Shown here: in pieces, positions 26,648 through 35,950 of the stretch | Layout of the letters: every line of letters begins with the position of its first letter | Position numbering within the stretch: the stretch's first letter is position 1 | NCBI GenBank assembly: GCA_016721305.1 | Contig: JADKIH010000003.1 | Location: forward strand, 62,001 to 126,000 | DNA: 64,000 nucleotides | Direction: 5' to 3' | Source: Bacteroidota bacterium | Lineage (GTDB): Bacteria > Bacteroidota > Bacteroidia > AKYH767-A > 2013-40CM-41-45 | The notes under the pieces: model-generated | What the model saw: only the letters and a program-made list of their open reading frames with translations | Database searches by the model: none | Told to the model about the DNA's origin: nothing | Position numbers and translations under genes: made by a program

Positions 26648-27421
26648 ATGGAGACAGTTATCATTGCAGCCGTTGCCGCATTTGCATCTTTACTTACCTT
26701 CTTTTCCGGCTTCGGGCTTGGTACAATACTTACTCCGGTATTTATTATTTTCTTCCCCGTCGAAATTGCCGTTGCACTCACCGGCATTGTGCATCTGTTC
26801 AATAATTTCTTCAAGATTGCTTTAGTAGGCAAGAATATTAACTGGAATGTTGGTTTGCGCTTTGGTCTTACTGCCATTATTGGGGCTTTTGCCGGTGCCC
26901 AACTTTTGCTCTTGTTCTCCGGTTTACAACCTGTTTATTCGTATCACATTGGTGAAAAGGAAATTTTTATCACATGGATAAAATTAATCATCGGAGCCTT
27001 GATGATTGTTTTTGCTTTCTTCGAATCAGTTCCCTCGCTGAAGAAAATTCAATTTGACCGGAATAAATTACCGATAGGTGGATTAATAAGCGGCTTCTTC
27101 GGTGGACTTTCCGGAAATCAGGGTGCGTTGCGAAGTATGTTTCTGATTCGTGCCGGTCTGGCCAAAGAAGCTTTTATCGCAACCGGGATTTTTGTCGCCT
27201 GCTGCGTCGACATTACACGACTTTCAATTTACTTCCGTCGCATCGCCAATATTGATATGGTCGGGAACTTGACTTTACTGATCATCACAACACTTTCTGC
27301 CTTCGCAGGCGCGTACTTCGGATCGAAGCTTTTGAAAAAAGTGACGCTTGGTTTTGTACAGACGAGTGTTACGGTGATGATTGTCTTGCTGGGGATTGGG
27401 TTGGCTTCGGGGGTCCTTTGA
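26648..27421 (+). CDS. TauE/SafE (TSUP) family membrane transporter
   Basis: The 257-aa inner-membrane protein has about eight transmembrane helices arranged as two repeats. Hallmarks are FFSGFGLGTILTPVF in the first repeat and the matching GLISGFFGGLSGNQGALRSMF in the second; GGLxGxxG is the family signature. The family moves sulfite, sulfoacetate and other anions or sulfur compounds, usually outwards. The substrate here is unknown and no sulfur-metabolism genes lie nearby. A long CACGAG-family hairpin begins 11 bp after the stop. Confidence 0.85.
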   Translation: METVIIAAVAAFASLLTFFSGFGLGTILTPVFIIFFPVEIAVALTGIVHLFNNFFKIALVGKNINWNVGLRFGLTAIIGAFAGAQLLLLFSGLQPVYSYHIGEKEIFITWIKLIIGALMIVFAFFESVPSLKKIQFDRNKLPIGGLISGFFGGLSGNQGALRSMFLIRAGLAKEAFIATGIFVACCVDITRLSIYFRRIANIDMVGNLTLLIITTLSAFAGAYFGSKLLKKVTLGFVQTSVTVMIVLLGIGLASGVL

Positions 27422-27431
27422 AATACATTGT

Positions 27432-27523
27432 TTGAGTTTACCACGAGGGCACGAGGGGCACAAGGAATCACAAGAACGATCTCGTGATTCCTTGTGCCCC
27501 TCGTGAACTTGTGGTAAACTCAA
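27432..27523. repeat. CACGAG-family 92-bp hairpin
   Basis: TTGAGTTTACCACGAGGGCA... pairs with ...TGTGGTAAACTCAA, with the core AATCACAAG / CTCGTGATT. Complementarity extends outside the family consensus (GAGTTTA / TAAACTC), so flanking bases also match. Confidence 0.85.
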
Positions 27524-27625
27524 ACACCCCAATTCAAAATAATCACAGAACTACTTATATAAAAAACGGTAAATTTCTCCGTTTTTCCATTCGCCCTTGA
27601 AGAGATTCAAACCGATAGCATCAGA

Positions 27626-27647
27626 TTAGAATATTCTAATACATTTG
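27626..27647 (+). promoter_or_regulatory. Palindromic operator-like site touching a -7 box
   Basis: TTAGAATATTCTAA (27626-27639) is a perfect 14-bp palindrome directly adjoining TACATTTG (27640-27647), a TAnnTTTG promoter element, 26 bp before the OMP start. A repressor bound there would cover the -10 to -25 region. No candidate regulator is adjacent. Confidence 0.5.
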
Positions 27648-27673
27648 CTATTAAACCAATTAAATCTATCACC

Positions 27674-28428
27674 ATGAAAACTAAATTTTCCATCCTAATT
27701 CTTACCATTGCAACTTTCATTTCAACACAAAGTTTAGCACAAGGATTCAAACTGGGGGTAACTTTCGGCTACGGATTAAGCGCAGGCTCGGAGAGAGTCG
27801 GATATAAATCTGATAACTCCAGTGAAGAAAACATTGTCGGATCGTTTGGTGAAGGTTTACAATTCGGATTAATGTTTAACAATATGTTTACCGAACACCT
27901 CGGTGTTGATCTGGGAGTAAATTATCTCCTCGAAAAGAATTCAAATCAATCGATAATTATTCTACTTTTTATAATGGAATAGAAAACGTTAAAGGAAGTA
28001 TGATTCGGATTATGCCGGGAATTAAAGTATCGGCCGGAGAAACAAAATCGCTGGCGCCGTATTGTCGCTTTGGGATGATTTTAGGAATTGGTTCAAAACT
28101 AAAACTACATGAAGAAAGCACAAGTAATACCACGACTTACATTTCCGAATACGAATTTACCGGTGGTACATCTATTGGCTGGTACGGAGCGTTCGGTCTT
28201 AGTTTTAAGATCGGCGAAAAAATCAGATTGATTACTGAATTAAATATGATTAATCAAACCTGGGGTCCCGATAAATTTGAAAACACTTATAATTCCGATG
28301 GTTCGCCTTTAGAAAGTCCTGTTACTCTTTCCGACACCAATTCATCTACCGATCCGAACACTTCATTAAAGTCTTATTTCCCTTTCGGAAGTATTGGCTT
28401 AAATGCGGGGATATTGATTGGGTTGTAA
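27674..28428 (+). CDS. Outer-membrane beta-barrel protein (one frameshift)
   Basis: The joined length is about 251 aa. A signal peptide (residues 1-22, ending SLAQG) is followed by alternating amphipathic strands rich in glycine and aromatic residues (FKLGVTFGYGLSAGSE, GLQFGLMFNNMFTEHLGVDLGVNYLL). After one restored base near 27939, MPGIKVSAGETKSLAPYCRFGMILGIG continues, ending in FPFGSIGLNAGILIGL. The pattern fits a small eight-stranded barrel of the Bacteroidota outer-membrane beta-barrel family. The shift is an AA run one base short. The last about 130 bp of the gene are copied three more times downstream. Confidence 0.8.
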
Positions 28429-29232
28429 TTCACTTCCCGGAGTTTTTTTCACCACGAGAACACAGGGCACAAGGAATCACAAGAACAATCTCGTGATTCC
28501 TCGTGCCCTCGTTCTCGTGGTAAAATCACTAACCTATATGAGAATTCACTACCCGGGTTCGCCACAAGCCCTTTCGGTTTGGCTTAAATGCGGGGTGGGT
28601 TGTATTCCCGGAGTTTTCCCCCAAAAGAGAAAGGGGGAGGGGGAGGAACAAGACATCGGATTCCTGGGTGCCTCGTGATAAAATCCTAACCCCTAATATG
28701 AGAATTCACTACCCGATGGTTCGCCTTTAGAAAGTCCTGTTACTCTTTCCGACGCCAATTCATCTACCGATCCGAACACTTCATTAAAGTCTTATTTCCC
28801 TTTCGGAAGTATTGGCTTAAATGCGGGGATATTGATTGGGTTGTAATTCACTCCGAGTTTTTCACCACGAGAACACGAGCGGCACAAGGAATCACAAGAA
28901 CAATCTCGTGATTCCTCGTGCCACTCGTGTTCTCGTGGTAAAATCACTAACCCCTAATATGAGAATTCACTACCCGATGGTTCGCCTTTAGAAAGTCCTG
29001 TTACTCTTTCCGACACCAATTCATCTACCGATCCGAACACTTCATTAAAGTCTTATTTCCCTTTCGGAAGTATTGGCTTAAATGCGGGGATATTGATTGG
29101 GTTGTAATTCACTTCCCGGAGTTTTTTTCACCACGAGAACACGAGCGGCACAAGGAATCACAAGAACAATCTCGTGATTCCTTGTGCCGCTCGTGTTCTC
29201 GTGGTAAAATTACTAACCCCTAAAATGAGAAT
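28297..29232. repeat. Four tandem copies of OMP 3' end plus hairpin
   Basis: A unit of about 260 bp holds the OMP tail (from GATGGTTCGCC through the stop codon), a CACGAG-family hairpin and a TGAGAATTCAC boundary. It starts at 28297 (inside the gene), about 28555 (a degenerate copy shortened by roughly 100 bp), 28715 and 28976. The hairpins lie at 28450-28522, 28863-28941 and 29129-29207. The last copy stops at the next gene's end. Copies 1, 3 and 4 are almost identical. Confidence 0.9.
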
Positions 29233-29469
29233 TCACGCCCCGAAAATCGCATCAATCTTTTCCGCCAATTCACGATCCTTCTCCGTAACAATATCCCCTG
29301 CATCGTGAGTGTTCAACCAAATTTCTACCTTATTGTACACATTCGTCCACAAAGGATGATGGTTCATTTTCTCAGCTTCGAGCGCCACGCGCGTCATAAA
29401 AGCAAAGGCTTCAGAAAAATCCTTAAATTGAAATTTCCGGTACAACCTGTTATTTTCTTCTGTCCACAT
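29233..29469 (-). CDS. phhB: Pterin-4a-carbinolamine dehydratase
   Basis: The 78-aa protein has the full family signature: FSEAFAFMTRVALEAEKMNHHPLWTNVYNKVEIWLNTHDAGDIVTEKD contains the catalytic His-His (about residues 37-38), the later His and the conserved WL.TH. It dehydrates 4a-hydroxytetrahydrobiopterin, recycling the cofactor of aromatic amino-acid hydroxylases; bacterial members may also serve in other pterin reactions. No hydroxylase gene is in the window. Length is slightly short of the typical 95-110 aa, missing the N-terminal strand. It converges with the repeat block of the OMP gene. Confidence 0.88.
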   Translation of the reverse strand: MWTEENNRLYRKFQFKDFSEAFAFMTRVALEAEKMNHHPLWTNVYNKVEIWLNTHDAGDIVTEKDRELAEKIDAIFGA

Positions 29470-29488
29470 ACTGTAAGTTACGCAAATA

Positions 29489-29535
29489 GTCTTAGTGTCT
29501 AAGTGTTAAAAAAAATAAACACTAAGACACTAAGA
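29489..29535. repeat. CACTAAG-family hairpin
   Basis: GTCTTAGTGTCTAAGTGTT and AACACTAAGACACTAAGA pair across an A-rich loop. It lies in the divergent gap before the ABC ATPase gene. Confidence 0.85.
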
Positions 29536-29564
29536 TTATCATAGCTATTTTATCTTTACAGGCA

Positions 29565-31331
29565 ATGAATAAGCTCGTTTTAGAGATAAATGGCCTGAGC
29601 ACAGAGTTTCCGAATGATCATGGAACAATTAAAGCCATTGATAATATCTCTTTTTCATTAAACCGTGGAGAAACCTTAGGGATCGTTGGTGAATCCGGGT
29701 CCGGGAAATCGGTAACGGCATTGTCGATTATGCGATTAATAAATGCGCCGGGAAAAATCACCGGAGGAGAAATTTTCTTTCATTCAACCAACAACACTTC
29801 TTCCAATCTCGTATCTGTTTCAGAAAATGAAATCCGTTCCTTTCGTGGAAATAAAATCGCCATGATTTTCCAGGAACCGATGACGTCGCTCAATCCTGTT
29901 TTAACTTGCGGTGATCAGGTTTCCGAAGCGATTATTCTTCATAAAAAAGTATCCCTACAAGAAGCAAAATCACAAACGCTGCAGCTCTTCGAAAAAGTAA
30001 AATTGCCTCGTCCGGAGCAGATGTTCAAAGCTTATCCGCATGAGCTTTCCGGCGGACAAAAGCAACGAGTGATGATTGCGATGGCAATTAGTTGCAATCC
30101 CGATGTGCTAATTGCCGATGAACCAACAACGGCACTCGACGTAACCGTTCAGCGAGAAATTCTTGAATTACTGCGTGATTTACAAAACGAAAACCATATG
30201 GCCATGATTTTCATCTCGCACGACCTTGGTGTCATCTCCGAAATTGCCAATCGAGTTCTTGTAATGTATAAAGGTAAAATCGTGGAAGACGGTCGTGTAG
30301 ATGATATTTTTAATCACCCGAAACATCCATATACAAAAGGCCTGCTCGCTTGTCGTCCTCCGCTGAATCAACGTATGCACACCTTGCCGACGATCAATGA
30401 TTTCATGCAAGAGAATGCCGATGGAACAGTGGTCGAAATTTCAAACAATATTTCAGAAATATTGGCGAGGTATGCTCAGAGTAAAAGCGATTTCGAAGAA
30501 CGACAAAGAAAGATTTATTCTCAAAAACCGATTCTGGAAATCAAAGAGCTTAGCACATACTTCCCTGTTCGCGAAAGTATTTTTCGTGAAGCAAAAAATT
30601 ACATCAAAGCCGTTGATCGCATCAGATTCGATGTATATCCGGGTGAAACACTCGGGCTTGTAGGAGAGTCGGGGTGTGGTAAAACAACTTTAGGGAGAAG
30701 TATTCTCCGACTGATTGAACCAACTTCCGGACAAATAATTTTTAAAGGAAAAGATTTCAGAATGCTTGAAGGGAAAGAGCTTCGAAGCATGCGTAAGAAT
30801 ATTCAGATGATTTTTCAGGATCCTTTTTCTTCATTGAATCCGAGAATGACGGCAGGTGAAGCCATCATAGAACCAATGGAGATTCACGGAATGCACGAGA
30901 ATAATTCTCTTCGTCGGAAAAAAGCAATTGAATTACTCGAACGAGTCGGATTAAATGAATCTTATCTTTCCCGTTATCCACATGAATTAAGCGGTGGACA
31001 ACGACAACGCATTTGCATAGCACGCGCATTATCTGTTCAACCTGAATTTATCATTTGCGACGAATGCGTTTCCGCACTTGATGTTTCCGTACAGGCTCAA
31101 GTTCTGAATTTGCTTAACGAACTGAAAAGAGAATTCGGCTTCACTTCCATTTTCATCTCGCACGATTTGTCTGTAGTAAAATTCATGAGCGACCGAATGA
31201 TCGTAATGAACGAAGGAAAGATCGAAGAGCTCGGAAATCCCGAACAGATTTACTCAAATCCAACAAAGCCCTACACCCGAAAACTAATCGATGCCATTCC
31301 GGCCAGATCGTTTATGCTAGCAGAAAGGTAG
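29565..31331 (+). CDS. Tandem ABC ATPase of the di/oligopeptide type (DppD-DppF fusion)
   Basis: The 588-aa protein has two complete nucleotide-binding domains. The first has Walker A GESGSGKS (about residues 40-47), signature LSGGQKQR and Walker B VLIADEPTTALD. The second has Walker A GESGCGKTT, signature LSGGQRQR and FIICDECVSALD, where Cys replaces the usual Pro after the Walker B Glu. The CxxPPLNQRxxTLPTI and ARSFM tails match the oligopeptide ATPase C-terminal extension. The protein powers import of peptides or similar solutes in the YejF/GsiA style. No permease or binding-protein genes are adjacent, so the partners are encoded elsewhere. Confidence 0.9.
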   Translation: MNKLVLEINGLSTEFPNDHGTIKAIDNISFSLNRGETLGIVGESGSGKSVTALSIMRLINAPGKITGGEIFFHSTNNTSSNLVSVSENEIRSFRGNKIAMIFQEPMTSLNPVLTCGDQVSEAIILHKKVSLQEAKSQTLQLFEKVKLPRPEQMFKAYPHELSGGQKQRVMIAMAISCNPDVLIADEPTTALDVTVQREILELLRDLQNENHMAMIFISHDLGVISEIANRVLVMYKGKIVEDGRVDDIFNHPKHPYTKGLLACRPPLNQRMHTLPTINDFMQENADGTVVEISNNISEILARYAQSKSDFEERQRKIYSQKPILEIKELSTYFPVRESIFREAKNYIKAVDRIRFDVYPGETLGLVGESGCGKTTLGRSILRLIEPTSGQIIFKGKDFRMLEGKELRSMRKNIQMIFQDPFSSLNPRMTAGEAIIEPMEIHGMHENNSLRRKKAIELLERVGLNESYLSRYPHELSGGQRQRICIARALSVQPEFIICDECVSALDVSVQAQVLNLLNELKREFGFTSIFISHDLSVVKFMSDRMIVMNEGKIEELGNPEQIYSNPTKPYTRKLIDAIPARSFMLAER

Positions 31332-31372
31332 GAAGCCTATCGAAACGGAAGCGAATGTGTCTGGTTTCGCCC

Positions 31373-31433
31373 CGCAACCCGCATCTCGCAACTCGCAACC
31401 CGCCCGGCTGAGCTTGTCGAAGCCCGCAACCAC
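31373..31433. repeat. TTGCGRG-family array with a GCTGAGCTTGTCGAAGCC insert
   Basis: CCGCAACCCGCATCTCGCAA... (complement of TTGCGGG words) is interrupted by CGGCTGAGCTTGTCGAAGCC and resumes with CGCAACC. The same combination occurs at 47.65 kb in opposite orientation. Confidence 0.8.
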
Positions 31434-31463
31434 AAAAGAAAAAATTCCCTACATTGCGCCTAT

Positions 31464-32195
31464 ATGAAAAAGCAATGGGCGGTAGTAATTCCTATGGCCA
31501 ATGAAGAGAACGATTTTGAGCCTTTCATTTCTGCGTTAAAGGTACAGCTGGATTCCATCGGGAATGGACAGGTATTTTTAGTGGTTGATAATGTGTCGAA
31601 AGATCGTACGCTCGAATTATGTGAAACGCTTTCCAAAACAGATCCACGTTTTCATACTGTATGGGCTCCGGAGAACAGAAATGTTGTGGATGCTTATTTG
31701 CGTGGTTATAAAGAAGCCTTTGATAAAACAAATGCCTCGTACATCATCGAAATGGATGCGGGCATGTCGCACGATCCTTCTGAATTAAAACAATTCTTAA
31801 CATTATTGAAAGCCGGCTACGAATGTGTTTATGGCAGTCGATTTATTCAAGGCGGTTCAATGGGCGATTCACCGCCACGCCGACGAATGTTGTCAAAAAC
31901 GGGAACAACGTTGGCAAACGTGCTTTTAGGCAGTCGTTTATTTGATATGACATCGGGCTATCAGGGATTTCGTCGTGAAATTGTTGCACGTTTTCTGAAA
32001 TATCAGTTAAAATCGAAAGCGCATTTTTATCAAACTGAAATGCGTTATATTTTGCGTAAGCATCATGCGATAGAAGTACCCATTCACTATAAGGCACCCT
32101 CACCTCGAGTATCAAAAAATGCAATTCGTAATTCCATCAGCACACTGTGGTATTACTTTCTACGTCGTTTAACATTGCGTCCGATATCGATCTGA
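31464..32195 (+). CDS. Family 2 glycosyltransferase
   Basis: The 243-aa protein has a GT-A fold: the N-terminus AVVIPMANEENDFEPFI (nucleotide-sugar binding), DNVSKDRTLELCE, IIEMDAGMSHDPSELKQF with the metal-binding DxD-like DAGMSHD, and GSRFIQGGSMGD. A C-terminal RRLTLRPIS is basic and no clear transmembrane helices follow, so it is probably cytosolic, close to the dolichol-phosphate mannose synthase group without the membrane tail. It transfers one sugar from an NDP or lipid-linked donor to an unknown acceptor. The STELLO-type gene starts 7 bp after its stop, implying an operon. Confidence 0.85.
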   Translation: MKKQWAVVIPMANEENDFEPFISALKVQLDSIGNGQVFLVVDNVSKDRTLELCETLSKTDPRFHTVWAPENRNVVDAYLRGYKEAFDKTNASYIIEMDAGMSHDPSELKQFLTLLKAGYECVYGSRFIQGGSMGDSPPRRRMLSKTGTTLANVLLGSRLFDMTSGYQGFRREIVARFLKYQLKSKAHFYQTEMRYILRKHHAIEVPIHYKAPSPRVSKNAIRNSISTLWYYFLRRLTLRPISI

Positions 32196-32202
32196 TCATA
32201 AA

Positions 32203-33178
32203 ATGAAAACAGCTTTAGTAGTAACCTCCATTGCAGCACCGAATGCCGTGCTTAAATCATTAGCGAAAGGCGCAATTGAAAACAATATCGATTTCCTTGT
32301 AATCGGAGACACGAAATCTCCCGAGCATTTTGAAATAGACGGCTGTCATTTTTATCCGATCTCTCGACAACTGGGATTGCCATTCAAGATTGCAAGAAAC
32401 CTACCCGTAAAACATTATTCAAGAAAAAATCTCGGTTACTTACTCGCGAAAGATTACGATGTGATTATCGAAACCGACGACGATAATTTTCCGACCAATG
32501 AATTTTGGAAGCCGCGTACGGCGAATAATTTCGTCACGCACTTTGAGCATACCGGTTGGATGAATGTTTACACGCATTTTACTCCCGATAAAATTTGGCC
32601 TCGCGGATATCCTCTGCAATTTTTGCACAGCAATCAAGTCGTAAGCGGAAGCACAAAAATTATTACACACCGATACAGCAAGGGTTGGCAAATGAAAATC
32701 CCGATGTCGATGCCGTGTATCGAATGACGATGAAATTACCTTTCAATTTCAAAGAGAATGATCCGATAGCATTGGGCGAAAATTCATGGTCGCCATTTAA
32801 CAGTCAGAATACAACATGGTTTAAAGAAGCTTTTCCATTGATGTACCTTCCTCTTATTGTTCATTCCGAATGACTGATATCTGGAGAAGTTTTGTCGCTC
32901 AGCGCATCGCGTGGACCTGCAACTGGCCGATCATGTATCATAACGCTACAGTATGGCAGGAACGAAACGATCACAGTCTGGTAAAAGATTTTGAAGACGA
33001 AGTTCCGGGTTATGTAAACAACGAAAAAATCTGCGCACTCCTCGAAGATCTCGAGCTGCTATCAGGCCCCGCTAATCTCCCCGAAAATCTCGTCCGCTGC
33101 TACCGCGCTCTTGTAGAAGCCGGTTTCATTGGGAAAGAAGAGATGGTTTTGGTTGAAGCGTGGGCTTCGGAGTTTTAA
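32203..33178 (+). CDS. STELLO-type glycosyltransferase domain protein (two frameshifts)
   Basis: The joined product has about 325 aa. The first frame has ALVVTSIAAPNAVLKSLAKGA and FLVIGDTKSPEHF, then KNLGYLLA...VIIETDDDNFP, a canonical acidic DDD metal site (about residues 90-95). One missing base near 32665 and another near 32852 join this to TPIQQGLANENPDVDAVYRM and to SFRMTDIWRSFVAQRIAW...VWQERNDHSLVKDF. This order matches the STELLO/DUF288 family known from plant cellulose-synthase-associated proteins, in which a nucleotide-sugar transferase fold is inferred. Acceptor unknown. Operon with the preceding GT2. Confidence 0.8.
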
Positions 33179-33179
33179 T

Positions 33180-33306
33180 TAACTAATTTGCTTATTAGCT
33201 GATTAAAAATCGAGTTACAGTTTTTCGGGCTCAATAATTTAATGGCGCATATTCAAAAGAAATTCCGAGCCCACATTAGCTAATTAGCTAATCAACAAAT
33301 TAGCTA
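33180..33306. repeat. AGCTAATT octamer arrays at both ends of a gap
   Basis: 33180-33206 and 33276-33306 carry AGCTAATT-type words (TTATTAGCTGATTAAAAATC; ACATTAGCTAATTAGCTAAT). The 70 bp between them show no other feature. Confidence 0.75.
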
Positions 33307-33308
33307 AT

Positions 33309-34028
33309 TCACTTTGCCCAGATATTATATTTCAAAATACACCACAACGTCCTAACCCCATCCTTCCAACCGATCTTTTTCCCTTCGGCATAGGTACGAC
33401 CGTAGTACGAAATTCCGACTTCATAAAAACGAACACCGGGCACGCGAGAAACTTTTGCAGTAACTTCCGGTTCGAAGCCGAATCTGTTTTCTTTTAGTTT
33501 AATTTGTTTAATGACAGACGAACGAAACATTTTGTAACACGTTTCCATGTCGGTCAAGTTCAGATTGGTAAAAATATTCGACAGGAAGGTGAGAAATTTA
33601 TTCCCGATCGAATGCCAGAAGAAAAGAATTCGATGCGGACGGCCACCCATAAATCGCGACCCATACACAACATCGGCAAAGCCATTTTGAATTGGAGCCA
33701 GAAGCACTTTGTATTCATTAGGATCATATTCCAAGTCTGCATCCTGAACAATGATGCAGTCGCCGGTAGCCAGCTCAATCCCTTTGCGAATAGCGGCCCC
33801 TTTACCCTGATTGACATCCTGTGAATAGAAAATAATACGCGCACTGCTATTTTTCTGCATGAATTGTTCAACGATTGATTTCGTTGAATCACGAGAACAA
33901 TCGTTAACAACAACAAGTTCCTTTTCGATCGAATCAAGATTGACACTTAAAACCTTCGAGAGAAGACCCTCGATCGTTCTTTCTTCGTTGTAGGCAGGAA
34001 TAATTATGCTTAGCTTATCTATTTTCAT
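33309..34028 (-). CDS. Family 2 glycosyltransferase (dolichol-phosphate mannose synthase-like)
   Basis: The 239-aa protein has KLSIIIPAYNEERTIEGLL at the N-terminus, VVVNDCSRDSTKSIVEQF and CIIVQDADLEYDPNEY with the DAD metal motif (about residues 92-100), then VYGSRFMGG and a TDMETCYKMFRS segment that is typical of the DPM1-like group. There is no transmembrane tail. It probably transfers a hexose to a lipid-phosphate carrier, giving a lipid-linked donor used by membrane transferases such as the polytopic neighbour. It is the last gene of a three-gene minus-strand cluster, 16 bp from that neighbour. Confidence 0.88.
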   Translation of the reverse strand: MKIDKLSIIIPAYNEERTIEGLLSKVLSVNLDSIEKELVVVNDCSRDSTKSIVEQFMQKNSSARIIFYSQDVNQGKGAAIRKGIELATGDCIIVQDADLEYDPNEYKVLLAPIQNGFADVVYGSRFMGGRPHRILFFWHSIGNKFLTFLSNIFTNLNLTDMETCYKMFRSSVIKQIKLKENRFGFEPEVTAKVSRVPGVRFYEVGISYYGRTYAEGKKIGWKDGVRTLWCILKYNIWAK

Positions 34029-34044
34029 ATGTGTTCAGGCCAAA

Positions 34045-35927
34045 TTACTCCTTTTTTTCAAAGATTTCTACTTTGAAATCGTCGATATTAATTGTTGATT
34101 TTCCTCGATACCACATATAGACATAAATTTTATCTGACTCCAGGTAAGGGAAAGGTGTCATATAATCGACTTTGAAATCGTTCCACTCTCCTTTCACAAA
34201 AGGACGCTCATCAAAACGGAAGGAGCGGTATTTCAGGTGATAATCCTTATGCGGCATTTCAATCACCAAAGCAGTATTATTATCCTTGATATCGATAGCA
34301 GAATAATATTTCATAGACACACGTATCCAAATATGATCCTTTCCTTTTGGAACCAATGTCTCGTAAGGCCAATTATAGCTTGGATAATAATCGTGGCTTG
34401 GATCAATTCGGCAGGAAGCCGGCGGAGAAAAGTAGAGACTGGTATCAACAACATCATAATCGAGAGGCATCGAGTTGATATCACTGAAATTCATAAATAC
34501 TTTTGTATAATGAATGTACTCGTTTTCGTTATTGAAAGATTCTGTCCCGGCCATTGATCTCTTTACTTCCTGCAATTTCCTATCTTCATCAGAGACCATC
34601 GTCTTAAAGAATATTTTTTTGTAATAGGCAAAAGTCATCTGATCATCCGGAATAATCCAGTTGATAAACTGCCAGGTTTGAAAAAGATTCAGCACTACGA
34701 AAAAACAATAAGTACAGTCGAAATGATTTTTTTAAACAATTTTCCTTCGGCAATAGATTGAAGACAAAAAGCAAAAGGGATCGACATTGTTGCATAAGAT
34801 TCGGCAAAGTACCTCATCCCAAAGCTTCCTCCATTCCACCATGCAGCCCAACTTGCCAGTAAATAAAAATTTGCAGCTGCATATGCAATAATGGCAACAC
34901 TTCCTTCGTGATTTTTTCTCTTCATGATAAACATTCCAATCAGAGGGAAAATCAATATTGGAGTATAAACAAGTAAACTCTTCTTAAAGCTAAAAAGCAC
35001 ATTGATAATATGCGGCTTTAAGAAATCAAACCCTTCCGTATGCGAGTAGCTATAAAAGAGTGCCGATCCGGTTACCGTATGCCAGTAAACAAACTGAGGA
35101 ACAAAGGCAGCGATTCCACAGGCAGCATAGGCAAACAAATGTGATTTGTGATTTTTTATCAATTCCCACTTAGCCTTTAATGAGTCTTTATCATACACAT
35201 TCCAAAGCAGAGGAAGCAGCAAACTCACGATTTCACTTGGCCGAGCAAGAATCATCCAACCCATTAGAAGACCACCGATAATCATGTACTTCATTTTGGG
35301 TGCTCTGTGCCATTTGATAATACAATACAACACAATAGCATATCCGCTGAAGAGCATCGCATGAGGCTGCAATTGATTATTGATAGCTTCACTAAAATAA
35401 TTAGTGCCGAATCCAATTAACAAAAGTGTGATGGCGCTAACAGTATCCGAAAAATAATTCAATAAAACCTTCCTGAGAAAAAACCATCCCAGCAAAATAT
35501 AAATGAAGACACCGTTGCCAATACAAAACTGATACGGAAACGAGAATCCATCTCTCATATAAGTGCTATGCTTTGCCCAATAATCGGCAATGAAAAAAAA
35601 TGGGGCGTACGCATATGAAAATCCACACGTATAATTCATCACACGATTTCCGTTTTCAATCTCAAAGGCCTGATAAAACGTGGGAGATGGTGCGTATCTT
35701 GCCCAGATCGTGTCGATAGCTGCCTTGTTTGTTAGTCCCGGGTCATGATAGATAAAGTTAAAAGGCAGGTATAAATAATATGAAGTTACATCAAACGAAA
35801 GATCCTGATTGTAATAATTGTACTTGTAACGAGGATTGGTAAGATGTCCGGCAAATATTCCAACAACAATAATCCAAACAGCAAGTAGGGAAATCCGACG
35901 AGAACTAGTGTCAGCGTTTTGTATCAT
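34045..35927 (-). CDS. Polytopic glycosyltransferase-like membrane protein (one frameshift)
   Basis: Two touching frames give about 626 aa once a T run (34700-34705 on the plus strand) gets one base back, reading IVFFVVLNLFQTWQFINW. The first 410 residues hold about ten transmembrane helices, beginning with a periplasmic loop after helix 1 (YNYYNQDLSFDVTSYYLYLPF) and a second loop with an acidic pair, the layout of PMT/ArnT-type lipid-phosphate-sugar transferases. The soluble C-terminal domain (about 200 residues) is a beta-sandwich-like module with no family I can name. It probably moves sugars from a lipid carrier to a periplasmic acceptor. Confidence 0.78.
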
Positions 35928-35950
35928 GACAATTTCTTAGGCATTCTAAA

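Noticed and set aside
28418..28678. 86-aa ORF after the OMP gene
   Set aside because: Made entirely of hairpin repeat and a degenerate copy of the OMP tail; no independent coding signal.
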